A stretch of 64,000 bases of DNA from Tupaia tana (lineage: Eukaryota; Chordata; Mammalia; Scandentia; Tupaiidae): assembly GCA_026018925.1 (NCBI GenBank), contig JAKSZU010000007.1, forward strand, positions 100,546,860-100,610,859. Reading direction: 5' to 3'. Positions 42,001 to 56,600 of this stretch are shown here, one piece after another. A program made the position numbers and the translations under genes. Each line of letters opens with the position of its first letter. The first letter of the stretch is position 1. Below the pieces are notes generated by a model. The model was not told the DNA's origin and searched no databases. It saw only the letters and a list, made by a program, of their open reading frames with translations.

Positions 42001-44620
42001 CTTCTATAACTCATTAATGGTGTGGCAGTTAATCTCATGTGCCAGTTTGGCTGGGCCATGGTGTCCAGGGTATTTGGTCAAACTTACCCTGGTGTTTGGG
42101 CATGAAATTAATACTGAAATTGGTGAATTTTGAGTAGAGTAGATCACCCTCCTAACTTATCCTGTTAAAAGCATTAATTTAATATAACAAAGACTGACCT
42201 CCCCTAAAAAGAAGGAATTCTACCAGCAGACTGCCTTTGGACTCAAGGTGCAACTCTTCCCGGTGCCTCTAGCCTGCCTGCCCTGCAGACGCTGGACTTG
42301 CCGAGCGTCCACAATCATGTGAGCCAGTCCTCTCTCTCTCTCTCTCTGACCACCAGGATGAATGGATTCATATATACAAGCATACTTACTTTCTCTCTAC
42401 ACCTGTATTTGTTTCAAGTGTGTGTATGCACGTACACCTACACACACACACACACACACATCCTGGTTCTCATTTTCTGGAGAACCCTGACTAACACAAA
42501 TCCGTAGTGAGTGTTTGGATAAGTTTTCTGAATTGATCCTGGGGTTTCTGGAGTTCGTTCTCTGAGTGGATTAGATCCAAAGGAACTACTGACTCCATTT
42601 CTAGCAGCAGAGTGTGGCATGATGCGGCAATAGGTCCATGCAAAAATATCGCCACTGGCTACTCCTAACCAAATGCTTCTATGGGTGATGTGACCATGTT
42701 TATGATACCTTTGAACATGTCTGACAGACTAACCAATGTAATGAGATTGCTGGTCGCTTTGGATGTCAGTGGGAAGGTGGAGAGGAAGCAGTAAGTTCGG
42801 GGATTCCAATCCCCAGTTCGAGCACTGCATAACTGACGGGACGACGTCCGTGTCTGCCCCGGAAGAGATCCTTATCCCCTGAGCAGAGCAGAGCAGTGGC
42901 TGCTGAAAACCAGACCAGGGTCTCATCCTGCAAGTGGCTGAACCACAACATAAGCTGAATTCCCAGCTGTGCCGAGAATCCTGTTAAAGGGAAAGGATTG
43001 ACTGGGAAGCAATGGGACTCTAAAATTGGAATGGGGACATGTAGGAAGACTCTGAAGTCAGTCACACTGAACCCCAAAGTTTTTATGAGTCTCATTTGCC
43101 AAGGCTTTCGGTCTCGATCTGAAAAGATGAATTCTGCTTTGCCCAAGGGAAACATAAGGCCTTCCTGAGACGGCTGCCTGTAAAGACACTGCTGGTTCTC
43201 GCAGGACTCAGCCTACCACACTTCTCTGCTTCTGGACCCACGACTAGACTCAGTCCCCCCTGAAGATGAGGCACAAAGTGTGACCCGAAGTGTGCACTGT
43301 CCAGAACTACTACTTGATTTTTCTAATTGACACAGATGGAGACCTGGGGGAGGGGAATGGGTCTTAATGGATCTTAAGAGTGTGACGTGGTTGGGGAAGG
43401 AATACAAGGCTAGGTCAGGCTGAGTTCACTGACGAGGGCCACCAAGCAGGTCCACTTCATGCTGCGGCTTGAGGAGGGAGAAAGGGCTCTGAGCGTCTGT
43501 CTGATGGGATGGCTGAAACACGGACGGAAGGTGGCCCACAGAATAATGTGGAAATGTCTGACCCACCTTGGCTCACTGTAGGGGAGGGACTGGAAGGCTC
43601 AGGGAGATTGGAATGTGAGAGCGAATTTACTGTCACGTAAGACCTCCTCAGCCACCCTGGCAATGTCCAGAGGACACCCCTTTCACGACTGTGAGGAATG
43701 AATCTGCCGGGGAGCCCCAGCGTCTTTGAAGGGCTCTGCAGGCAAACCTTGCCGTGGGAATTGGTCACTGAACTGGGACACCTAAACGCAATGGAAATAA
43801 CCGGATCCCGGGTGAGAGGGCTTGAGAGGGAGGCACTCAGTGCCAAAGGCAGGCTGGGCACAGCAACCAGCCCCCAGAGGCAAAGCAGTAGACAGGAGTC
43901 TATCGCGCAGACCTGTGGCCCCAGCGGGTTGATCTTGTGGTGTTTCTGCAAGTAAAAGCTACGAGCATATAGGAAAGCTCTAGATTCGTGCTTGATTTGC
44001 ATAAACTGAACAGTTCTAACCTAACTTGAATCATAAAGACAACCAATCCTCAGCCACAGCCAGTTTACGGACCCAGAACCTCTTGAAAAAGGGGAGGCTG
44101 AATCCAATCTAGTAGAAAGGAGCTTGATTGAAGGACCTTCGGTGGGAAGAAAGCCCAGTAGCTCCGTGTGCCGAAATACTCACAGAAGGAGGATGTAGTT
44201 GTCGTTAAGTGCTTACAAAGGGAGAAATGTCAGAGATAGGCCAACAAACTAATCAAAACCCCCGGTTGGATGCGTTTCAGAACGCTGGGTTTCCCGGATG
44301 GGAGAACTGACAGCGCAGGTGTTAGGTGTGACTCGCTGCGGAGTCCCAGCAGAGAGTCCCAGCAGAGCAGGGCGCCAGGCAGTCGAGGAAGTGCTCCTGC
44401 AGACACAGGCTCCTCACCTGGGGGTCCGGCTGCAGTCTCCGGGAGTCTGATCGAATTCTGAAGTCGAAGAATTTATACGAAAGTAAAGAAAAAGCTTGCT
44501 TTTCAGAGCTTTTGTGACTTTGGAATTGTAGATAAGGAACTGTGGGCCTATAACTGAAATCAGGAGAAACTGCCTCCTGAGCATCTTCTGGCCTGAAAGT
44601 CACATGACTACATCTGATTT

Positions 44621-44655
<35 letters not shown>

Positions 44656-47600
44656 ACACACACTAGAGAAATGAGTGAATGTGTTAATAATAAATAAAGG
44701 TAATATTAATATATAATCAGGTGGGGACCAGCGAATGACGTAATGGCTGCGTCTCTGGAATCCCTCATGGTCAATCATGGTTCAAGTCCTGGACCCAGTG
44801 GCTTGTGTGCCCAAAATCCTGAGAAGAGAACGGAGGACACACACACATACGCACACACACACACACACACACACATATTTTTTTAAGAGAGATTTTTGCT
44901 ATAGGGTGTGTGTGCTCAACAGAGAGATCGAAAGCGAGAAATCACCACCCAGGGGGATGGCCATGCCACAATTCCCTGTCCTCCGTTCTCTTTTCAGGAT
45001 TTTGGGCACACAAGCCACTGGGTCCAGGACTTGAACCATGATTGACTACGAGGGAGTCCAGAGATGCAACCATTATGTCATTCGCTGGTCTCCACCTGAT
45101 TATATATTAATATCACCTTTATTTATTATTAACACATTCACACATTTCTCTAGTGTACGAATGTGCATGCCAGGAGTCTAACTGCAGAGGGACTTGCGTG
45201 GCTCTAGGGAAGAACCCATCTCAGGAAGAGGGTCCCCACTGAGTGTGGTACAGACACAGTGTCACTCACTAAAATGGGCCATGCTGTGTCCTAGGTGGAG
45301 GAGGGTGGGAGTGAGGACCTGCAAGAACCAGACCACTGAAACCCCCGGGGAGCAGCCGGAGCACCAGGCAGCACAGCCTCGGAGCTGCTGGCACACATGG
45401 CACGGCCTGGCAGTGCGTCTCTCCCAGGCAGTCTGTGCCACGAGGCACCAGGGGTCCTGGCACAGACATCCCCACAGAGGAGGAGGATAGCAGACAAGCT
45501 CTCTGTGAACAGAATATCCCAGGAGCCTCCCCCGACACAGGTAGACTGGGAAGGAGGAATTCTACAGTGCAGGACCCCAATTCTGCCTTGTCTCAGCTAC
45601 CCGACCTTAATAGGTTTCACCACCTCTCTGAGCCTCAGGTTCTTCATGTGCAAAATTAATGAACAGTAACAATTGCACAGAGCTGTGGGGGGTCACTGAG
45701 AGAATGCACGTACTTACTGAGCAGAGGCCTGGCCTGACACACAGGAAGCAAACGAAGTAACACAGACCTACTTCCTGCTGTGTTTCAGTTGCCAAAGGGC
45801 TACATGTATGCTTGAGAGAGAGCAAGCGAGAGAGGGAGAGAGAGAGGTAGAGAGAGAGAGAGAGCGAGAGCAAGCATGCAACAGACAGACAGAGGCGCTC
45901 CCCAGGGGGGCAAGAGCACTCCACCCCGTCAGCACTGGCACCTACGCCAACTGCCAGAACCAGGACTCCAACACGGTTGGCCACGAGGGTCGGGTTTCCT
46001 CTGTAAGACATCTAACCACTAAACAGGAGGCCAGCCTGTAAGCCCAGGCCTGTGCCTGAGTTCTGAAGAAAGGGAGGAGAGGAGATCCAGCGCTCCTCCC
46101 TGACTGCATGTCCTTTCTCTTCTCTCCTTTGCCATGTAGATTTCAAACGCTCAGGCTTTTTCTCCAGGAATTTGAGCCCTTCCACCATGTTTCCGCCTCC
46201 CGATGACGGCCCTGGAGGAAGGACACAGCAAGGACAACCTGAACTTGACCGCATAGTAGCTACACTGGAGCAGTGGCGTCCTCGCTGAGCCAGGGCAGAG
46301 GCACAGCACAGTCTCACTCCATCTTTTCATGGGCTCTCAGTGGTCCAGAAGAAATGCACAATTATATTAAACTGACATAACTCCACATCATGTTCTTCAA
46401 TATTTGGAGGGAAAAGAGTATGTTTCCTAATTTTGGAAAAAAGTATTTCTTAAATGAATTGTAACTGCACATAATAAACTCCTCAGATCCCAAACCCAGC
46501 ACAGAACACGTGCACTGCAAGGTCATCGGTGTCTGTTCAGTTGGTTATAACATGAGATTAACGAGGCTCAGCTCGATTTGGAGCAAGCTTATCCACAACT
46601 GTGTGTAAAATGGGAAAAGCAGCACTGCATTTCTAACCTGATCAGTTTAACCTAAGGACTGGGTACGATGTCTCGTCACTAACAGAAAACCATTCAAATA
46701 CAGCCTGGGCAGCCTGTCATGGTAGCCCAAGTATGCGGTTCTAAAGACACTCCTGAGTTTGGAAGGAAAAAAAGACAAAGTTACTAATGGAGAATTTATC
46801 AATAAAATCATCGATAAAGTACTAATGGGGGTCAAAGGGAAATCGTAAGTGACTAAAACATTACAGCAGCCACACGTACTCAGCAAGACAATGAGTGAAT
46901 AAAGGGGTTTAAGGGCCCAGGTGGATGGTCCCAGGAGACAATGGTGACTTCTCAGTTGAGACAGCTGACCTCTGCCTTCTCAGGGCAGCCCAAGCCTAAG
47001 GCCTTTGTCAGGACAGGACTCTAAGGCGTTGCTCCCATGGAGCACTGGGCAGGGCAAGAGTGGAAAGGAACAGAAGGAATATTACTCATGACATGGAGGG
47101 GAGGGAGCAGAGGGAGGCTGAGTCACAGAAGTAAACTGCAGACAGGCAGGAGGGGTGGTGATGAGCGCATAAGAGATAGAGGGAGAACACGGATGGCAAC
47201 GACGCACTGGGTAACTCAATGGAACTGAAAGGGAGGGTTTCATGTGGCTATTAAGTGGCATGGTGGTTAAATGTGCTGGACTCCCACATGGCTGACCGCA
47301 GTTCAAGTCCTGGACCTGGTGGCTTGTTTTCTCGTCTCCCCCGCCCCAGTCAAATTTAAATAATAATAATAATAAAGTTTTAAAAATTCTTTTAAAAAAA
47401 ATAAAGGATTTTGTATGTCCCCTCCCAATACAAGTGATGACAAATGGCTGACAGGCTGGGTGTACTAATGACCCTCAACGAATCACTACACACTGGACCC
47501 TTCAAGCTGTACAAATCCCACAAATATATACAGTTGCGTTAATAAAAATAGTTTTAATTTATAGTCTGAGACAACCCTTGAGAATAACAGATTTCTAATT

Positions 47601-50600
47601 ACCTTGTGCCCAATGGATCCTTACAAAAGGGAAAAAAAGGAGTACCCACGTATTTCTGTGATCTAGTTCATTCTCACAGATACCTGCTCCCACAGTGTTC
47701 CGTTTTCCCAATTCAGGGGTGAACTCCAGAGTCAACGGAACTTTTCTATGAACATGGCTCTATAATAAACTACTTTTCCACTGCGCGCGCGTGCACACAC
47801 ACACACATATAAAAACATATGTATTTGATGGTTTCATCTCTCACCAGCCTTAAGGTCCAAGACTCAGCCATATACTCTTAAGACCGCAGATGATACTTTA
47901 ACGTCTTCTAGGAATTAAATCCCCTTTGACAGGGGCTAAAGACAAAACGAATCTATAATAAATTTTATACTAATCAAACCATCTAATTTCCCCACTGATT
48001 GAGGGAGAGTGAATGCAAGAGAAGGCAGAGAGGGAACCAGCGAGGTGCTATGGACCGGGCTTCCGCAGGTCCCGGTGCACTGCCCATCCTCCCGGTTAGC
48101 CAGGATCACAGCAATGCACCACCGTGCCGAGAGAGCAGAGAGGGAACGAGCGAGGTGCTATGGACAGGGCTTCCGCAGGTCCCGGTGCACTGCCCAGCCT
48201 CCCGGTTAGCCAGGATCACAGCAATGCACCACCGTGCCGAGCCTGGTCAGGTAGGTCTGGGATCTAAACTGGGGCCTCCAATGTGGTCTCGGCCTCATGC
48301 AAGAGCACCCCACCATCGCGACTACAACAGCCCAGTCTGTTCTCCCTTTTAGAAAAATAGCAGTGGGTTCAGCAAGCTGAAATCCTTTAAAGGTTGAAGT
48401 ACACGCGAGATGTATTTCCTACATGGAGAATTCGAATTCTCAGATAAAAGTTACAACATGAATGAAAACAGTGGGCAAGCCCCAAAGCCTACTGCTTAAA
48501 GGGAATAGGACCACACATGACCAACTGCAGTTCGGATCCTGATGGCGTGAAAACCACATTAGTGCCTGTGTGTTCTACAAGCCCTCGCATGGTATAGATG
48601 GAGACACTGCAGTGTGACCACACCCCACTGGAGCGCTGCCTCCCCCTCTGCCTTTCTCTGGCAGTGCACACACCCCGTAGCAAAAACAGGTAAATAGAAA
48701 TATGCTTGGGCTCCAGCTAAAAGGTACTGAGCACCCAGGAGAGATGTGACTGTGGCTGAACTAAATTAGTTGCAGTAGGAATGGAAAGAAATGAGAAATA
48801 TTTAGCAGGCAGGCCACCCTTTTGAAAAGCCATGCATTTCCCAGTTAAGTCGCATTTTAAAAAACTTAGCAGGAAAGATCAACCTTTAATGAAATCCTAC
48901 AATGTATCCTTTATAAGTTTTAAAAATATCTACTTGTAATGGAAGATAAGTAGTCTCCGTTTTTTAAGAATTACTACAAATGGGGATCAATAGATGGCAT
49001 AATGGTCACGTCAGTGGACTCCTACCTAGTTGACCATGGTTCAAGTCCCAGACCCGGTGGCTTAAAACTCATGCCAGGTCCATGTATGTGTGTGCTCGAA
49101 ATCCCAAGAGGAGAATGGAGGAGAAGGGATTGCGGCATGGCCATCCTTCCGGGAGGTGATTTCTGGCGTTCTGATTCTGTTTCTCTGGCGAGTGCACACA
49201 CCCTATAGCAAAAATCTCTCTAAAAAAACTCCAATACTACCAATTTTCATAGTAGGTGAATCATATTTCTTCAAAGTAGTTACTGTCAGGAATGTATTCT
49301 GTTCTCTGAAATTCACTATTTGAGTGTGACTTTTTATCCGACACCCCCACTAGAATCCAGGCTCCTTGCTGCAGCCCTACATAAAACAGTGCCTAGGACT
49401 CAGCAGGTGTGCATGCAGTTGATAAGTGAATAAAGACGTGGTGAATATTTGCTTTTAGATATGTCCACATTTACTGTCTTTTGCTATTCTTTATGTCTGC
49501 TTTAGGCAGCATCTGAACCTATAATGAATTAGGTTCCTTCTCCTGGAATTAGAATAAGAATACACATAGATAGAAAGTGGTAGAAAAAAATACATACATA
49601 CTTTTTTTTTAAGACTAAGTTTTTATTTTACTATCTCAACATGAAGTAAATAAGTAAAAGACTAAGGGAATTTATAATGAGATTTGGGGCCTTTTCAAAG
49701 CAGAGTTAGTATCTCAAGTATAAATTTGGTCAACAAGCATAAAAAAAAGGAAAAATTCTGGAACCAGCAGTTAGCGTAATGGCCACGTCGCTGGACTCCC
49801 ATATAGTCGACTGGGGTTCGAGTCCCGGACCCAGTGGCTTAAACTCACACCAGCGCGTATGCATGCGTGCCCAAGATCCCGAGAGGAGAAAGGAGGAGAA
49901 AGGATTGCGGTGTGGCCATCCCCCCGGGGGGGTGATTTCTCGCTTTCTGTCTCTCTGTCTCTGTCTTTCTGGTGAGCACATGCACCCTATAGCAAAAGCC
50001 TCTCCAAAAAAAAAAAAAAAAGAAAAAAGAAAAATTCTATTCATAAAACAATGTTGCAACAAACATGATACAATATTTTAAATATATAATTAATAATTTC
50101 AAGATCATGATGTTTCAAGTAGTCTATAAATGCTAATTCTTTTTTTTTAAAGATTTATTTATTTATTTATTCATTCATTCATTCCTTCATTTTAATTTGA
50201 CCAGAGAGAGACACAGAGAGGGAGAGAGGAAAGTGAGAAAGGAAGCCACCAGGTCCAGGACTCGAACCGTGGTCGGCCACGTGGGAGTGTCCAGCACCCT
50301 AACCACCATGCCACCTGCTGGTCCCATGCTAATTCTTTAAATATCTGAAGAAATATGAGATGGTAATTAAGAGGTGAAAATTATCAGAAAATGTTTGCAA
50401 TCACACTTGGAAAAATATTTATTTAAAAAAATTATTTATTATTATTATTCAACTTGACCAGAATGACAGAGAGGGAGAGAGGGAGAGTGAGAAGGCAAGC
50501 TGCCAGGTCCGGGGCTCAAATCAGGGTTGGCCATGTGGGAGTCCAGCACCTTAACCACCACACCACCTGCTGGCCCTGGATATAATATTTTTTTTTACAT

Positions 50601-53600
50601 TAATTGAGCACTTACCGTGTGGCATGCTATATCTGAACTATGTCATGAAAACTACTAAAAGTCTGTTAAGAACACGCCTATGGGACCAACAGATGGTGGA
50701 ATGGTTACATCACTGGACTCTCACGTAGTTGACCATGGTTTAAGTCTCAGACTCGGCACCTTAAAACTCATGCCAGGCACAGTATGCCCAAAATCCCAGA
50801 GGAGAATGGAGGAGAAGGGACTGCAGCGTGGTCAATCACCCTGGCATGTGATTTCTCACTTTCTGTCTCTGTGTCTCTCTCTTTCTCTCTGGCACGTGCA
50901 CATGCTCTATAGCTCTATAGTCTCCCCCCTCCTCAAAAAAAAGAACATGCCTATGCTTTGTTGCCATCTCACTGAACTTAGATGCTAAATATTTACTAGT
51001 AGCTCTCATGTTCGCCAGCACATGATAAGCAGTAGAGATACTTGCATAAAAACAGATATCTCTGTCCTACATTCTGATGGAGGAAAAAAAAAATTATGAG
51101 GGAAGTAAATAAAAGGCTAGCTAGTGGTCACTGGGGGAGTCTCCTGGGATAGTTGGTCACAGAGCGTGCCCTGGACTAACCGGTGACAATGCCCTCTCCA
51201 TAGCTCACTGCTTCAGTTCAGTCTGTCACACCATCTTCTGGGTTCTTCAGAGAGCCCTTTGGTTTTCCTGGCTCCAGCCTCACACCTCTCTAGCATGTCC
51301 TCCATATCACAACAGACAGAGAAATCCCTCACTGGGATTTCTGGCAGACAAGGCCCTTTGTGAGCTGGTGCTCTGGCTGGCCCTCCTGTCTCTACTCCCG
51401 CCACCCCTCATACCCTCTGACCTCCCCCAGCAAGTCTGCTCGTAACTGTTGGTGGATCGGCCCTATCCCAGGACCCACGCAGTTTCAACACCCTTCCCCA
51501 GGAGCCAGACATAGGTCTGAGGTCATGACTCCTCAGCTCCTATGGCCACCTTTATACCAAGGACTTCTCCAGGACTTCGTGTTTCTTCCACTGATCTCTG
51601 GAAACCTGAGGTGGGGACTGGCCTTCCCAGAAAGTGTGATGCGGAGCACTCCAAAGTGCTTTATAAATGTCTACCAACCAACTGAATGGATCTAGCTGAA
51701 GACGCTCTTCTCGTGTGCAGGGTCCAAGGTCAGGATGGAATGTCACAAGAAATGTTCAAGATTCCCAAGATGAACCAATCACAGCTGCCGATGTTCTGCA
51801 TTCATCTTTTGTGACTGCAGGGGTGTCCACGGCATGTATGGCTATAACTGTGGTGAGCTCTTTCATGAATAGGTAGTTCTTCAATTCTGCTACTTTAATG
51901 CCCGTGTTTAATGAAGATCACGTTGACTGCTTTGTCCTCCACAGCCAAGTCTGACCTCTCAACATGCATAATAATTTTGTCCGAAGTACACAAGATTTCT
52001 GACTAACTTGAGTTTTAGGATATTTTCTTTTTCTTTTTTCTTTAAAGAAGTATTTTATTTAACTTTATTTATTTATTAATTTTCATTTGAGCAGAGAGGG
52101 ACAGAGCAGGGAGAGAGGTAAAATGAGAAGGGAAGCCACCAGGTCTGGGACATGAACCACAATCGGCCATGTAAGAGTCCAGCGTCCCTAACCACCACGC
52201 CACCTGCCGATCCCTAGCTTCCTTTTTTATTTATTTTTATTTTTTATTTTAATTGGTTAATTTCTTTACATTTTATCACGTCTTTACCATATGAATTTAT
52301 TTTTCCAACAAAAATACCATGCATGTCAGTCAAGACAAGGATATTACTATATATATTATCATCAGCAAATAGCTTCTTATTCTTTGTCAATTAAGTATAC
52401 TTTTACCCTTGTTTTCCTTCTCCTTTCTCCTCCCTCCCTCCCTTCCGTACTAAACTTTTTTCCCCACATTTTATTAATTCTCAAAAGTTCTTAAAGTATG
52501 GACAAACCTAGAATCCAGTGACAAGTGCACTGTAATTTTCTTCTGGAACAGTTTTTTTTTTCCTCTCTCTCCATCCCCCCTTTTACTAAAGAGAGGTATA
52601 AACTAACTTATTTGGGGGAAAAAAAATCAGGTTAATCTCAATTTGGTGTTATTTGCACAAAGCCCTAGAGGAATTCAATTTCTGATGCAAGGCAACAGAT
52701 ATGATTGTATTATTGAACTTATACAAATAGCCACTCTGCCACAAAATAAGAATGCTCACAAATATTTTCCAATTGCAAAGGGGTCAGGGAGAAGTTTGTT
52801 TCAATTAAAAAAAATTCTTTAATAACCCAACAACTCAAAAGAAAACAAAAATTCTTAAATCTGGAAGACAAAGCATAGAAGAAAATCAGTAATGTTTTAG
52901 AAAAAAGTCATAGAATTCTATTTCACCAGTTCAGTCTCATGTAATCTATCTTTTGTTGAATTTGCAGTGTTACTGCATCTGACCTTTCTGTTAACATTTA
53001 ACATTATTATTGATATTTCAGAACTTGTCCCTCCCATTGAGCTGGCCTTTTTCTTGGTCATTTTTTTGTTCTCTTATTTGTCTGTCTTAGTTTTCCTGGT
53101 ACAGTACTCCCTTCAGAACTTCTCGAAGAGCTGGTCTGGTGTTGGTAAATTCTTTCAGGTTTTGTTTATCTGAGAATGTTTTTATCTTTTCTTCCCATAT
53201 GAATGATAATCTTGCCAGATACAGTATTTTTGGTTAAAATTGTTTTTCACTTAACTCTTTGAATATATTTTCCCATTCATCCCTTGCTCATATCGTTTCT
53301 GATGAGAAGTCCGATGTTAGCCTAATGGGATATCCTTCTAAATTAACTTGACATTTTTTCTCTTGCCAATTTTAGTATCTTATCTCTGTCTGCAGTTTTG
53401 GTCAATCTAGCTATGATGTGCTTTGGAGAAAATCTTCTTGGGTTGATTCTATGTGGGGTCCTTTGTATTTCTTGGGTTTGGATATTTGAATGACTCTCTA
53501 GGTTTAGAAAGTTTTCTTCCAGGATTTCATGGAATAGATTATCAATGCCCTGATTGGTTTCTTCATCTTCTGGGATATCCATTATCTGGAATATTTGGGT

Positions 53601-56600
53601 GTCTAATGGTATCTAGTATTACTCGTATATTATTCTCATTTGGGAGGGGGGTTATTTTCTCAGTCTTTTTGGTGACTTTCTCTAGGTCAGAGGTTCTATC
53701 TTCAACATCTGAGATTTGATCTTCTGCATGACCTAATCTGCTTTTAATACTTTCAAGGGAGATTTTGATTTCCTGTATTTAAGCCCTCATCTCTAATAGT
53801 TGCATTTGATTCTTTTTTATAGTGTGTATTTCCTCTTTCAGATCATGGAAGAACTTCCTCGCCTCCTGAACTTGTTGCCTCTTTTCTCCTGCATTTTCTG
53901 GAGTTCACTGTCTCTCTTCTCTTGCATCTCTGTTGGCTTTGTCATATGAATATCCTAAATTCTTTATCTGACATTTCCATAAGTTCCATGGTACTGTCTG
54001 TAGACGATGAAGGGCTGTTCTTTCCCCTTGGGGGAGAGATATTTTCTTGATTTCCCATATTACTTGTGCCTCTGTGGCGGTGGTTTCTGGTCATCTGATG
54101 GATTATATGTTACTTCCTCCTTTTTAGAGTTAATTCTGAGTGTTAGTGGTGTGCAGAAGGAGATGCCCTGCAATATTTCTGCAGTTTTGCTTCCCTGATC
54201 CTCACCAAGCAATCTGCACTTTTGTCAGTGGAACTGGATATTACAAAGGCCTCTCAGTTTCAAGGGAACAGGTATATCAGGGCTGAGCTGCGAGGATTAA
54301 AGTATTCAGATGTTTTGCTACTATGCACCTAGACCTGCTTAGACACTCAATGTGTGGAAGCTGAGAAGCAAGGTAAGAAAGTCATGTAAAAGAAAGGAAA
54401 CAAAGGGGAAAAGACAAAACAAAACAAGCAAGCAAGCAAACAAACAAACAAAAAAGACAAAACAAAAAAAGGAAAAGGGAAAAAATTATTTTTTTTTAAA
54501 AAGGCAAAAAATGAGAATCGCAAGGCACAAAGGGCAGGGCTAGGCCTACCTAAGATGGACATGGATTCTGAAATCAGCAAGAGAAAGGAGAGGTCAGAGA
54601 CAAGAGTCAGTATCTACAGATTTTTTTTTTTAGAGGTTTTTGCTATAGGGCGCATGTACTCACCAGAAAGACAGAGAGAGAAAGTGAGATAAAAAGCAAG
54701 AAATCACCCCCCCCGCCCCCAGGGGAGATGGCCATGTCGCAATTCCTTCTCCTCCATTCTACTCTCAGATCTTGGGCACGCATGCACATGTGCCCATTGT
54801 GAGTTTAAGCCACCGGGTCCAGAACTCGAGCCGTAATCAACTACATGAAAGTCCAGCAACATAGCCATTACACCAACTGCTGCCCCAGTACCAACAGATT
54901 TTCAAATAAACACACACACACACACACACACACACATAAATATATATGTGTATTATACATACATGAAAGAGAAAACTTTTGAGAGGAAGGGAGAGGGAGC
55001 AAGAGAGACAGAGACAGAGACAGAGACAGAAAGAAGAGAGAAACCACCCTACCTGGCTTTTCGCTGGGTGTTGGGACCAGAAAAAGAGGTTTGGGGCAGA
55101 GGATTTCCAGTTAAAGAGGGAGGGCTAGGCCCACCTCAGATGCACATGGATTCTCTAGTTTCCTTTTCTTAAAAAGAAAAAAGAACTATTTATTTAATTT
55201 TATTTATTATTATTATTCACTTTGACCAGAGAGAGACAGAGAGGGAGAGTGAGAAAGCAAGTTGTCAAGTCTGGGACTTGAACCATGGTAGGCCATATGG
55301 GAGTTCGGTGGCTCAACCACCACACCACCTGCCAGCCCCAAGAATATTTTCTACTTGTTTGCCTAAACGTAAAGGCAACAACTGCCATCACCAACAAAAA
55401 AACCAAAGTTTCCAGAGAAGTAGGTGGCGTGGTGGTTAAAGCACTGAACATTCCCAGATGACTGACCACAGTTCGAGTCCCAGACATGGTGGCCTATTTT
55501 TTCACTTTCCCTCTCTGTCTCTCTGGTCAAATTAAACATGAATAAAGTTAAATAAATAATTCTTTTCCAAAAAACAAACAAACCAAAAAAAAAAAAAAAC
55601 AGAGCTTCAACAGTTTTTCTCAGGAGAGACAGTAATCACAGGTTTTGCCTTATATATACAAAGTGTGTCCCCATCTGTTTGTCAACCTGAGCGGGTTGGC
55701 GGACTTCGACCTTGGAGCCCCTGTAGCAGTTGGTGATACAACCCAACCTCACCTAAATTTTCACCGGTTCCAAAGCCTATACTAAAGACTTGGCCATGCA
55801 AGATTACTGGGTACATCCTGCTCTTCAGACACTGTGGTGCAACTGACCTTTTACAAAAACAAAAGGAATGACCAAATCTGCCTGGTTTCTTGGCAGCAGG
55901 ACCTCTTCAGAACCACTACTTAACCACATTCTGAAACAGCAACGAGTACTTTGCCTTGAACACCACCCCCCCCCAAAAAAAGTCAGCCAATCCACATAAA
56001 TCCCGTCAGAGGTATACCTTAAGCTCCAACCATGAAATTTGGTAAGAAAAAAGCTTTTTAATTGTTTAAGGAAACGTATGCTTGTTAATACTCTACACCC
56101 TGTCAACTCACGGCGACTGTGTCTGGAATTGTGACAGATTTGGCTAAATTCCTTGAAGCCAGGTCATTTCGCCGACATTCCTGGCTCTGCAGTCTAACCA
56201 GCAGTAAGTGCAAGCTTCTCCGTGCTTTGCAGACCAGAGATGAGCCCAGTGGGACTCCCGGAGTCCCCACCACGAGGGCTGAAGGATGGTTTTGAGGGCA
56301 TTAAACACAGGTAAAGCAACACGCCGCTCAAAACAGGAAACGAACCAACAAAGGCTCCAGAGGAACCCGCAGCTCCCGCCACTCCCAAGGTGGAAAACGG
56401 CGCGGGCCTGAGCGGCGCCCCGGGGTCCCGGCAGGAAGCGGGGCGCCGCCCGACAGCCCCCGGAGGGGCCGCGGAGGGCCGCGACGAGAGAGGCCCTGCG
56501 CCCCGGCCCAGCCCTGGCCCCCGGCCGCCAGCGCGGCCGCGCCCCTCCCGACCCCGCGCCCCCGGAGCCCCCCGGGCCCGCGCCACTCACACAGCCCAAG

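Larger units (their letters stand above)
44661..45155. repeat. 178-bp inverted duplication with 139-bp spacer
   Basis: The left arm 44661-44838 and right arm 44978-45155 are reverse complements without any gap. I count about 10 mismatches (about 94% identity). Each arm holds about 65 bp of non-SINE flank (AATAATAAATAAAGG to AATCAGGTGG) plus the head of a group A SINE with the same internal deletion. The right arm continues into a full SINE tail in the spacer; the left does not. The spacer also holds a (CA)n. This is one SINE locus copied in inverted orientation, not two insertions. Confidence 0.92.
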
